Below, in pieces: positions 10,400 through 20,858 of a DNA stretch of 64,000 bases. Position numbers and translations under genes: made by a program. Position 1 is the stretch's first letter; every line of letters starts with the position of its first letter. Source of the stretch: Aphidius gifuensis (lineage: Eukaryota; Arthropoda; Insecta; Hymenoptera; Braconidae); the NCBI RefSeq assembly GCF_014905175.1, contig NC_057789.1, forward strand, positions 10,354,001-10,418,000. Reading direction: 5' to 3'. The notes below the pieces were generated by a model. That model searched no databases. It saw only the letters and a list, made by a program, of their open reading frames with translations, and was not told where the DNA came from.

Positions 10400-11905
10400 G
10401 ATATGACTTTGAAATATCGTAGCCGGATCATTCATTAGACATATAGATTTTGCCCAATAAAATAATCCAACTAGATATGTGATTAATTTAACTCTGTTTA
10501 TCCTGCCCAGCAAAAGAACATTAGAAAGGTAGGGAGACGATTTTACGTAATGTAGGGAGAGGTAAAAAGGAACCTGAAAAGTACGCGAAAATGTAACACA
10601 ACAATACGATAAAAATAATTTCAGATAACACTTGTAAATTCAATAAAAATCGGAGCACAGTTTATTCTTGAATTAATCTATTAACTATTACATAAAAATG
10701 CGGTACAGACAATTATTACTTAAATAACCCCGTTAAAATTACTCGCGCGTCGCGTCGAAAAGAGAGAACCTAAAGCCATGCGCTCGTGGCAGTATCAGAG
10801 ACGGAAAATTATTTAAGTTGCAAATAACCCGTCCAATAAATAAATTATGACGGTCAAAATATCAGCGAAAAGATTGGGAAGCAATCTAGTCGATTAATTT
10901 AATAAGTCACTGTCTCTACATTGACGATGACGCTTGGCTTTTACAAAATTAATAATTTTACACTTGTTATAAATTTACCGAACAAACACTGAATTAAAAT
11001 TTATTTAAAAAAAAGGTACTTACATTGGTCGGAGTTGTTTAGTTTACAAATCAGATGACGGCTTGTACCTTGAACGTAATTTGGACCTTGGTTCTTCAGT
11101 GACAGGTTACGATGATTATTTTATTACAAATAAAATATTTATTGTTGAATTACGTATATATTTATATCGGTATTACTGTAGAGTCTTGTACGATTGTAGA
11201 ACATGTGTAAATTTCAGCAGACATATATATAAATTAACTCTTATGGTAACACTGAATTTACACTGGTATACTATGGTAGGAACGCTTTTTGCGGCGTATT
11301 ACGTGACAACAGCACTTTGGACCACGTGGTCGTAACTTTATATAATAAAATATTTAATTATTTTTCTCAAATAATTTAATTATTTAATGCAACAAATTGT
11401 AATTTATATTATCCAATATTTATTTGATTAGTTAATTTAACACAATACGTGCCTTGAATTTAATTTACACAAGCAAGAAAAATTCAGACCATGCGGTCTT
11501 AATTTATTACAAGTTAAAATTTGCAAATGATTTAAATGAATTTAAAATTGATAATTTAAGTAACTAAATGTCACTTAAATATTATTAAAATAACAATTTA
11601 ATAAAGTAATCAATAAAATATTGAGTAAGGATAACTTACAGTTTGTGCTGATTCGTAGGAAAATATTCTAAGTATTTAGAGCAATTAAATCTCGACGAGG
11701 CAAAGTGCCTAAGCTAGTTAGAGCTGGAAGAGCTGGTGTAGGTCAAGGAACTAACTCTGACCGAGTGACCGAGATCTATCGATCAATCTTACTCGATACT
11801 CTCAGAACATAAGGGTAGGTGGGGATCCTTCGGGGATGTTCGGTTTTCCTCCTTGGTCCATTTCCACTTTCCTTATGTCACTTATTTCTTATTGGTCGAG
11901 AAAAA
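10400..11905 (-). mobile_element. Non-coding retroelement-like sequence, copy A (minus strand)
   Basis: No coding capacity. Read on the minus strand it matches 42300-43980 (plus strand) in the same order: an AAAACCGAACATC block, a GACCGCATGGTC palindrome, a GACGGGTTATTTGC block, TCGACGCGACGCGCG, GGTTCCTTTTTACCTCTCCC and TACATTACG. Divergence is high but collinear over about 1.4 kb. The length, lack of genes and position of copy B beside a gypsy pol suggest a large non-autonomous retroelement derivative or LTR-plus-leader, but I saw no paired LTRs. Confidence 0.5.
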
Positions 11906-11913
11906 TCTACGAC

Positions 11914-12028
11914 TTCCAAACAATAGAAACATATGGCATACAACTGGAAAATAGTCTTGCTATCCACACAGTATATTCACCACCACAACATAAACTAGAC
12001 CCGAAAGAACTTGATAAAAAAAAAAATT
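11914..12028 (+). pseudogene. Jockey-like LINE, N-terminal endonuclease fragment (split)
   Basis: The open frame reads IETYGIQLENSLAIHTVYSP and continues PQHKLDPKELDK, a standard Jockey/I-type endonuclease segment. It stops in an A run and resumes at 14741 with NSSNKVKAMGDFNAKHAYC, the next conserved block. The 2.7 kb between are inserted DNA; TGATAA appears at both edges (12012-12017 and about 14735-14740) and may be the target duplication. Confidence 0.65.
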
Positions 12029-12093
12029 AGGTGCTTTTTCACGATAACGCTTGCGATACATGTTAATAGTATTATAATAAAAAGCGCCCAATT
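12025..12093. repeat. Small hairpin at the left edge of the LINE-splitting insert
   Basis: AATTAGGTGCTTTTT pairs with AAAAAGCGCCCAATT (13 of 15) across about 40 bases. Confidence 0.5.
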
Positions 12094-12328
12094 TTTTTTT
12101 TTTTTTTTTTTTTTTATCCAGCAAATTATTCAACTTTATACTTTAAAATTTTGCTATTTTTTTTTATATTTCACTTCTTTTGGTTATTAAAGCTATGATA
12201 AAAAAATAAACAGCTCATCTAAAATTGAGGCTTCCAGGGACATCAATTATAAATTTATGTTTTGTTTGTATTTCACTCATTTTGTTTAACTAATAATAAT
12301 TAATGAAAATTCGTGAGAGAGAATATAA

Positions 12329-13571
12329 AGAATTATATTCGTACAATTCAGGTGCGTGAACCTGGCCTGCATAAGTCCTAGAAAAATTGTCTAGAATACT
12401 CATCAGAAGCGTCTTGATTTGTACCACTTTGTAATAATTTGTACTAATTTGTACCACTAAGCAAGTAATTAGTATTTAAAAAATAACAAAAAAAATTATT
12501 TACTCAAAAATGTTAATTAACAATTGAATATCTGCTTTAATTATTGAAGTACAAATTCTGCTCTCCCTGGTGGAAATATTACTCCAGCATTACTCCGGCA
12601 TTTCTCCGTTTTTGGCCTATTTCCGGAGAAATTACTCCAGCATGAGGTTGATGGCGGAGAAATTATTCCGTCAAAAAAATCGTGGCAGATTAATTTTTCC
12701 GACAATAATCTCATGCCGGAGTAATTTCTCCGGAAATGGGCCAAAAACGGAGTAATGCCGAAGAAAGCCGGAGGAATGGCGGAGAAATATTTCTTTCAGG
12801 GCTTGACGGTACAAGTTAGCTCACGTTTGTTCTTTAAAATAAAAAATAAATTATTTTAAAATATTGAATTTTGGAGGCACCATGCAATTGTTAATAAAAA
12901 TGTTTGATTAACAATTGCATGGCGCCTTTAAAAATCAATATTTTTGAATAATTTTTACTTTATTTTAAAGAGCAGAACGTGGGCTAATTTTGTACCCTCA
13001 ATAATAATAACAAAGTATTGTAAATTGAAATTTTGGAGTAACATGTTTTTTTATTATTATTATTGAGGTACAAATCAGCTTAACGTCTGCTCTTTAAAAC
13101 AAAAAAAAAATTATTTGAAAATATTGATTTTTAAAGGCACCATGCAATTGTTCATTAAAAATTTTCATTAACGATCGCATGGTGCCTCAAAAATATTTTT
13201 AAATAATTTATTTTTTATTTTGAAGAGTAGAACGTGAGCTAAAATGGAATGTGTACCTCAATAATCAAAGCAGATATTCAATTGTTAATTAACGTTTTGG
13301 AGTAAATAATTTTTTTTTTTTGTTGTTATTTTTGAGGTACAAATTTAGGGCTTTAGTACAAATCATTCTGCGTCTGTAGCAATTTTTTTTCCCCCTGAGT
13401 CATCTAGAAAAAAAATCGGTTTTAACCCTTTCTCCACTCTTTAATTTTAAGGTACAAATCAAAACAATTGCGGTGCAAAATGGTACAAATTAAGACGCTT
13501 CTAATGAGTATATTCTAGATAATTTTTCTAGGACTTATGCAGGCCAGGTTCACGCACCTGTATAATTCTTC
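12329..13571. mobile_element. Nested fold-back element (hairpins within a hairpin)
   Basis: Outer arms: AGGTGCGTGAACCTGGCCTG at the left (12350) and its complement at the right (ends 13559), each extending about 100 bases through TCCTAGAAAAATTGTCTAGA and AGAAGCGTCTTGATTTGTAC. A middle pair surrounds AATTGAATATCTGCTTTAAT (12520s and 13270s). Between them lie two similar inner hairpins (12810-12995 and 13076-13240), each with GGCACCATGCAATTGTT facing its complement and flanked by CTCTTTAAAA with TAGCTCACGT/AGAACGTGGGC ends. No protein is encoded. The TTCTCC element 12563-12801 is nested in the left arm. Confidence 0.75.
12563..12801. mobile_element. TTCTCC-rich element with CCCTG termini, copy 2
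   Basis: It starts CCCTGGTGGAAATATTACTCC and ends with the near-complement of that (GGAGAAATATTTCTTTCAGGG), giving about 20-bp terminal inverted repeats with few mismatches. The inside is a run of CCGGAGAAATTACTCC-type palindromic words. Confidence 0.65.
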
Positions 13572-13680
13572 TACATATTTTCATTTAACCGTGAATGATG
13601 AAATAATAACGATATTAATTATATATAAGAAATAACAAATCTTCTTGCATATAGATAAATCGAAAATTTAAACATGTATA

Positions 13681-14298
13681 TATATGGGGCATTCTGAGTC
13701 AATTCAGCTGGTCATCTGCCTGACCCTCTCGGATTGAGTTGAAAATTTTTTTATACATTGTTTTTGGCTTTTTATGCAGCCTGAATTTTTTCGGAAATTT
13801 TATGACGTATTTTAGCCGGTAAAGTAGAGTGTTTTAATGTTAATTCTCTTCTTTCATAAAAAAAGCCCCAATTTAAATACATGAAATTTTTTCCATAAAA
13901 TAAGGTACTGAATCCACGTGTGTTCGATTAAAAATTAGAGTGGGCCGAGACGTTTTTATGCTTTTTTTTTTTTCAATTTTTTTTTTTTTCAAAAAATTTT
14001 GAAAAAAAAAAAAAAATGCATAAAAACGTCTCGGCCCACTCTAATTTTTAATCGAACACACGTGGATTGAGTACCTTATTTTATGGAAAAAATTTCATGT
14101 ATTTAAATTGGGGCTTTTTTTATGAAAGAAGAGAATTAACATTAAAACACTCTACTTTACCGGCTAAAATACGTCATAAAATTTCCGAAAAAATTCAGGC
14201 TGCATAAAAAGCCAAAAACATTGTATAAAAAAATTTTCAACTCAATCCGAGAGGGTCAGGCAGATGACCAGCTGAATTGACTCAGAATGCCCCATATA
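13681..14298. mobile_element. Near-perfect 618-bp palindrome (fold-back element)
   Basis: Two 281-base arms (13681-13961 and 14018-14298) are exact complements apart from about one mismatch (near 13910), separated by a 56-base T/A-run loop. Termini are TATATGGGGCATTCTGAGTC and its complement. There is no coding capacity. Flanks are TATA-like on both sides, so any target duplication is ambiguous. The near-identity of the arms implies recent formation or ongoing conversion. Confidence 0.9.
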
Positions 14299-14740
14299 TA
14301 CTTATATGTAGCTAAGGGAGAATTAAAAAAAAAGAACAAGCACACACACGGACAAGAAAATATCGATAACTATGCATACATGCACATATCCGTATATACG
14401 ACATGAAACGTCTCGAGAGTGGGGGCAACGAGGACATTTAGCTGAGAAATTTATTTTTTAATAAGTTTTTGTTTTCGATTTTTACTGGTCTTTTTTATTA
14501 GTTATTGGAAAAAATCGAAAGTAGGCTTATTAGAAAGAGGGTCATCGATATATATAAAAAAACTATTTTAATTTTTTTTTTTCGGCCAATAGTTAGGCTG
14601 CAAATTGATAAATTAGAAATTATGACGTCACAGAGCACAAACTTAAAATACTTATACCCGGTAGAGAGTTCGCGTTCGTTCTATTTTTTTTTTTCGTTCT
14701 AAAATTGAGGCGAGACCCTACCGGGGGATTATCTCTGATA
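14299..14740. repeat. Spacer with dispersed repeat, right edge of the LINE-splitting insert
   Basis: 14510-14545 shares AATCGAAAGTAGGCTTATT and GAAAGAG with 9480-9515. The rest is AT-rich; GGCGAGACCCTACCGGGGGA (14709-14728) is a short GC-rich stretch near the junction with the resumed LINE. Confidence 0.5.
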
Positions 14741-16700
14741 ATCATGAACAGCTCCAACAAGGTAAAAGCTATGGGAGACTTCAATGCAAAACATGCCTAT
14801 TGCAACTGTAAATATGGCAACAATAATGGGAGAATAATATATGAATATATATGCAAAAATAATAATTACTCAGTACTAGCACCTGACACACCAACACTCT
14901 TTCCAACAAACGGTGGGCCACCAAGTGTTGTGGACTTTGCCATACATAAAAATATAAACAAAAATACGGACATTGGAGTGGTGAATGATCTAGACTCAGA
15001 CCATCATCCAATCATAATCGAGTATGGAGGTAACACAAATATAAAACAAAAACCAAAAACCTTCATTGATTATAAAAATGCCAATTGGAAAAAATTTAAA
15101 AGCATTATACAAGAAAAACTAACAATAGACACTAAAATAAAAACACATCAAGACATAGATAGAGCTAAAAATACAATAACAACAGTAATACAAGAAGCAA
15201 TGAAGCAAGTCATACTCAATAAACAAATAATTACCAATAAAACCACATTCCCTGATGACATACAACAGCTAATAAAAAGTAGAAATGCAGCAAGACAAAA
15301 ATACCAGAGAACCAGACTTGATGAAGACAAACAAATAAAAAACAAATTAACAAATAAAGTCAATCAAAAGATAAGAATATTTAAAAATAACAACTGGAAT
15401 GAAAAACTAGAAGGCTTAAAAATCACAGACAATTCAATTTGGAAGATGGCAAAATCATTTACCAAAAAATTCAATAATAATATACCAACACTTCATGGCA
15501 CAACAGGGCTAGTATATACTGATTAGGAAAAACCCAATGAACTTGCAATAAATTTTGAAAAGGTTCACCACCTAACTGAAAACCTTGGACGTACCAACAT
15601 AAAACAAGAAGTTAACAATACATTAAACACAATAAAAGAGCACAATGTCAATGTGAATTATATTGATCTTACAACACCAAGAGAAATTATAAAAGCCATC
15701 AAAAGTATTAAACCAAACAGGGTACCTGAAACAGATGGTATTCAAAACAAAATATTAAAATATTTACCACAAAAAGCAATTATACAACTAACATATATAT
15801 TTAACAAATGCTTGGAATTGTCATATTTCCCCACCAACTGGAAAAAAGCAAACCTACTAGCATTTCACAAAACTGGTAAAGACAAGCTGTTCCCCCAGAA
15901 TTATAGGCCAATTAGCCTACTGCCAACCATGAGCAAAATATTTGAAATTATATTATTAAACAGAATTAAAAAACATGAAAAAAAAATATAAAATTATGGC
16001 AGAAGAACAATTCAGTTTTAGAGAAAAAATAAGTACAGTGATGCAATTAGCCAGAATAAGAAATTACATATCAACAAACTTTAACTGTGGCAAATCAACG
16101 TCAATGCTTTTACTGGATATTGAGAAAGCATTTGACACTGTATGGCATAATGGACTTATAAATAAATTATATCAAATAAAACTACCAACATAAATCATAA
16201 AAACAATACAAATATATTTACAAAACAGAACATTTGAAGTTAAAATAAATGATACACTGTCAGATGAACAAATAATAGTAGCAGGAGTCCCCCACACAAG
16301 GATTTATCCTGGGGCCTGTACTATTTTCATATTTCAGAAATGACTTACCAATCGATCAACAGACACAAACAGCACTTTTTGCTGATGACACAGCTATTTA
16401 CTCAGCCTCATGGAGTAAACAGGTGACTATAACAAAAATAAAAATAACACTTAAACAATTCTTGGACTTCTTCGAAGAATGGAAAATTAAAATCAATGCC
16501 GATAAAACGGAATTGATAATAATGACTCATAAAACGAAAATGAAAAAAACTGACAATGATTTACAAATAAACGTGCTCGGTGAAAAAATCGAGCCAAAAG
16601 ACACAGTAAAATACTTAGGTGTTATACTAGACAAAAAACTAACGTTTAATAAACAAATAACTGTTTCACGTATTGAACTACGAAACGCAAAAGCTAGAGC
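14741..16700 (+). pseudogene. Jockey-like LINE: endonuclease remainder and reverse transcriptase
   Basis: In order: MGDFNAKHAYC (endonuclease), SVVDFAIHKN and DLDSDHHPIIIEY (catalytic SDH), a Lys/Asn-rich linker, an in-frame TAG at 15524-15526, then in the same frame REIIKAIKSIKPNRVPETDG (RT block 1) and NYRPISLLPTMSKIFE (block 2). A frameshift in an A run near 15985 leads to LLLDIEKAFDTVWHNGL (block 3/A, catalytic Asp). Another near 16285 spoils the GVPQG block, ALFADDTAIYS (block C, ADD) is intact, and YLGVILDKKLTF is block 7. At least one stop and three frameshifts make it inactive. Confidence 0.85.
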
Positions 16701-16813
16701 AACTAAACTAACTAACCAGAAACAAAAGGTGAAAAACGCGATGCTGATAAACAAAATTGATAAGTTAATGAAAGAGCAGAATGCTCAAAGAAAAGTAACA
16801 GCACCTACAATAC

Positions 16814-17167
16814 ATGCCAACACTTATCCACATCTTAGAGAGTCGATCACAACAAATGATTCAACCGTCTCCAATAATTATCAATGAAATCACGACATCA
16901 CCAGTTGACGAAATCATGACATTATCGGAACAAATAACTGAAACCAGTACACTACCATTACCAATGGATGAAACCACGACACCATCAGTACAAATAAATG
17001 TAAACAGGTCACCAGAAAAGCAACATCTGGCCATTGTGCCAGGGTTTGCTACTTCAAAAAATCCAAACATAATTTGTCGTGTCCAGATAAGTGGCAACAA
17101 AGTTGAAATACCGAAAGAGATTTACGTGCTGCAAACAGATATTGATAATTGGCCAAGCTCCAAATAG
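16814..17167 (+). CDS. Open frame of unknown origin downstream of the LINE
   Basis: A 117-residue frame rich in Thr/Ser/Pro/Glu (TSPVDEIMTLSEQITETSTL) ends in a more structured part, HLAIVPGFATSKNPNIICRV and EIPKEIYVLQTDIDNW. It overlaps the end of the LINE-derived frame in another phase. The C-terminal half looks protein-like but I cannot assign it. It could be a fragment of an unrelated gene picked up next to the LINE. Confidence 0.3.
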   Translation: MPTLIHILESRSQQMIQPSPIIINEITTSPVDEIMTLSEQITETSTLPLPMDETTTPSVQINVNRSPEKQHLAIVPGFATSKNPNIICRVQISGNKVEIPKEIYVLQTDIDNWPSSK

Positions 17168-18154
17168 AAGCAGCGAGGATACCTTATTATAGCCGATAAT
17201 CAAGTACATGTTTGTATATTCAAGATTAAACCATGGACCAGTTGGATCAATTGATTTCCGCGATTTCGAAAAAAATACTTTTTTTATTTTGATATTGTTC
17301 TTTTTGTTGTTTAAACTCACAGGTCGAATCCATCGTGTTGAATTTGTGATACTTTATTTATCTTCATTATTTTGTTTAATATTTAACCTTTTTTTTTATT
17401 TGTGTAATGTAAGTTTGAAATATTATTAATTTTTTTGATTTGTGTTTTTTGGTAATATATATTTAGTTGTACAAATAACAAATTGAGTTATTTCAAGTTC
17501 GTATAATTTAAATGCTTCGTTATATGCTGCCTCAGAAAACCATTTCTTTCCTTGACCTAATGAATGATTTTTTAATATTTTAAGTATCAATGTACCTGTA
17601 GCAAACATTGTTTTTAGCAGACATTGATATATATATATATATATAGCAACTGATGAAACTACTGGACATATGAAAAAAACTGTGTATGTTTATTAATATA
17701 TCATATAATAGAATTCGACAAAAATTAATATGACATTGTTAAGAACGAGTACATTTAACAAATAAAAACACAGTGAATATAAAAACATCCAAGTATATAT
17801 ATATACTTACGCGTAAGAGAAAGTAAAACTATTCACAATAATAAACCGCCATGTTCATACTTTAACAGTACATCCAAACTTCATTATGAGTCTATTGACC
17901 GTAGAGCTATGGCATGTATAGAAAGTCCTACTTAAACTCAATAGGTAAGTAAGAATATTTTTCGATTTTCTCGATGCTTGTGTTTTCTAGCTATTAGTTC
18001 ATAAGGGCATGACCGGTGTTACTGAGCAACACATTTCATTATCTAGAAGAAATGTATTATTTGGGTCTCATAAGTATTATCATCATAATAAATGCAATGT
18101 TTGACAAGAAGATTCATTGAGGAGTAGAGCATGTTCATTTGATTATTGTATTTA
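17168..18154. other. No gene supported
   Basis: AT-rich. A short TA microsatellite lies at 17628-17644. A 60-residue minus frame (17426-17608) has LGQGKKWFSEAAYNEAFKLY, protein-like but too short and isolated to call. Confidence 0.4.
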
Positions 18155-18616
18155 AATTAAGGGCAGGCCCTTAACATCTAGTGACAAAATTGTGACTAGG
18201 TTTGCACCTCGAATTTTTGTCCCACGATAACAATTTTATTTTTAATTAAATGACTAAAAATATAATCAAATGTTCGGCACACGTGTCGGAAATTATGTCT
18301 CCAAGTGATGTAATAAGTCTAAATAATTTTAATTACTGTTTTTTTGACAGATTAGCTTGTCGGCCATCACTGAGATGTACACTCATTTTAGTAATGGCCG
18401 ACAAACTAGTCTGCCAAAAAAACAATAATTAAAATTATTTAGACTTATTACATCACTTGGAGACATAATTTTCGACACGTGTGCCATTTTTTTGATTATT
18501 TTGATATATTTTTTTTAGTTATTCAATTAAAAATAAAATTGTTATCGTGGGACAAAAATTCGAGGTGCAAACCTAGTCACAATTTTGTCACTAGAAGTTA
18601 AGCACCTGGCCTTAAT
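18155..18616. mobile_element. 462-bp fold-back element
   Basis: Arms of about 215 bases (18155-18370 and 18392-18616) are near-complements, for example TCTAGTGACAAAATTGTGAC and GTCACAATTTTGTCACTAGA, and AAGTGATGTAATAAGTCTAA with its complement. The tip is a short AGATGTACACT-type loop between GTCGGCCAT and ATGGCCGAC. Non-coding. Confidence 0.85.
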
Positions 18617-18689
18617 AGATTCTTAAATTTAAAAAATTCTTCATGACAGGAATAATGGCTATTTTATTTTTTATTTTAATATTTTTCAA

Positions 18690-19680
18690 GGAAGAAGACA
18701 CTGTAGAAAATGAAGAGGATGAAGATGAGTTGAAACAACCACCACCAAGATCAACAGGATCATCCAAGAAGATATGAAGAACAACTACTAAATCAAACAA
18801 GGTCACCGAAAAGGACAAATATTTCTACAAGTACTGTGGAAGGAAATATTTCACATAGATTCACTGACATGCTGGATGAAACAATCAGTGATATATCGCA
18901 TAATATTACTGATTTTACTGACCGTTTAGCTGATAAAACATTAGATTTGGTTGAAATAGTGAGTACATATTTCTCAATTCACATTAAGTTTTTGTGAGTG
19001 TAATACCTTTTCGTCTTTTTTCAATTAATTTTTAATTGTGATATTGGTAAACTTGTATTATTTGTTTTTTAGGACAAATGTAATGATGATAATAAAAAAC
19101 CAAGTGAGCGAGTCGTAGAAGAAATCGAGAATATTGTAGCAACGAGTTCAACTTTCGATACTGAAATAATTAACAAGGTAATAATTTTCTGTTTTCTTTA
19201 ATGAAAAAGAAAAAATTACAAAAATAAAATTTACTAAACTAATTTTGAATAAATTTATGTATTCAATTCATTTCAAACAAATTGCAATTTTTTTAATTTT
19301 AGTCAATTTGTAATTTTTTTTCCAGAGAAAATATGATGATATCGACCACGAGAGTAATGCAGATGAACTGAGTGATAATGTTGACGAACCGAAAAAGGAA
19401 AAAATTGAAAAATCACAAGTTAGACAAAAAGCAATTACATCAGCAAGTGGTAGTCGTTTAAATCATGAGATGGATATATCTTTGCCATCAGTGATCATTC
19501 ATCAATTTAAAAAAAAAAGGTGTAGAAACAACCACACAACACGATAAAAGTGAAGTCTCAGCCATACACTTAACTAAAGCATCAATCCGAGGTCGACAAA
19601 AAACGACGGACACGGAACTAGCCATTGCTGTTACATTCCCCAAAAGAGAATGCAATTTCATGTTTAAATGCCAAGTCATA
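18690..19680 (+). pseudogene. Unrecognised three-exon gene, acidic and Lys-rich product
   Basis: An exon ending LADKTLDLVEI at 18958 is followed by GTGAGT. The next exon, 19073-19177 (preceded by TTTTTTAG), reads DKCNDDNKKPSERVVEEIEN and ends before GTAATA. A third begins at 19326 after TTTTCCAG with RKYDDIDHESNADELSDNVD. All three junctions are in phase 0, which supports a real gene. An A10 run near 19509 causes a frameshift, after which SEVSAIHLTKASIRGRQKTT and FPKRECNFMFKCQV are readable. The N-terminal side (VENEEDEDEL) needs another shift. No family is recognised. Confidence 0.45.
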
Positions 19681-19794
19681 TCAAATTTTAACTGGCCTCA
19701 TATAATATGAACCATGCCAAGATATCTTACAATCTATTTTTAACAAAGAGTCAATGAGCAAAAAAAAAATGGTCACTGGTCACTGGTCACAAAT

Positions 19795-19935
19795 CATGTA
19801 CAAAACTTTCTACAAGATAGATTAATTCAAGTGAAACTTGACAATTATTTATCTGTACAAGTGAATATTGAAAATGAAGTACCTCAAGGCTCAGTAATTA
19901 GTGTTATTATATTTTCTGTTGCCATAATCAGCAGG
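19795..19935 (+). pseudogene. LINE reverse transcriptase scrap
   Basis: VQNFLQDRLIQVKLDNYLS followed by ENEVPQGSVISVIIF matches RT block 4 (NGVPQGSVLSP.LF) of Jockey/R1-type LINEs. Only about 45 residues survive. Confidence 0.65.
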
Positions 19936-20194
19936 TTTGAAATTTTTACGATGTGCATTTGTGAATTCTATAATTTCAATAAGAATTTCTCAATCAACTT
20001 TCCGAATAATAGATGCATTAGGTGATTGTTGAAAAAATAACTCCAAGAGACCCTGAATAGCAGGATAAATTTTATCTTTTACAGACATATTATGATTTTA
20101 AATCAATTATTAAATTACCAAATGATAACTTATTGTTTTTTAATTTTTGAATGGTGTACATTGTATTTTGAGTCTTATCATGAGAATTTATTGA

Positions 20195-20340
20195 TTGAAA
20201 TTTTTTTTAATAAATGCAAGACATTATGCCAAAAAAAAAAATCAGTTAAAAGCAAGGAAGCAAAGCGATAACACATCAGAGTATTCAGTTTCTCAAAAGT
20301 CTCGGTCTCAATCCACGTCAACAACATCAAAAGAAATAAA
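20195..20340 (+). pseudogene. Short basic, Ser-rich open frame upstream of the capsid-like gene
   Basis: The frame reads KKKNQLKARKQSDNTSEYSV then SQKSRSQSTSTTSKEIK and ends just before the next gene, in a different phase. It could be the end of an upstream small basic protein of the same Polinton-like element or a displaced N-terminus. Confidence 0.3.
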
Positions 20341-20858
20341 AGTATCATTTTGTTGCTTTTTTTGTATTATACCATGGATAAAATTTTGAGTATACAACAT
20401 CCAATTATTTTTGATGAATCGATTGCTCATTGTGAGTTACATGCTCATCAGCCTTATGGCTTTTCAACATTGAATAACAACGATGAAATCCGGATTGGAA
20501 TTCATTATCAAGATTTATGTGTACTACCAAGTAAAAGTTCACTACATATTACTGGACAATTTCTTACAAGTGACGGAAAATCTGTACCATGTTTAAAGAG
20601 ATTCGCTATGAGATAAATGCAATTCAAATTGATCGGAGCAAAAATGTTGGTTTTACGACTCTTATGAAAAGATATATTTCCTTAAGTCCAAATTAAAAAT
20701 CATTATTGGAGAATGTCGGATGGTTAATGGCTGATGAAGAATCATTATTCGATTCGAAAGTTTATTTTGATATATCAATACCACTGAGCCTGCTGCTAGA
20801 ATTTGCTAAAGATTATAAAAAAATAATTATAAATGCAAAACATGAACTAATCCTAATA

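Noticed and set aside
12541..12755. Short frames on both strands
   Set aside because: Products of the palindromic TTCTCC element.
17426..17608. Sixty-codon minus frame with a protein-like centre
   Set aside because: Too short, isolated and without recognisable motifs to call a gene.
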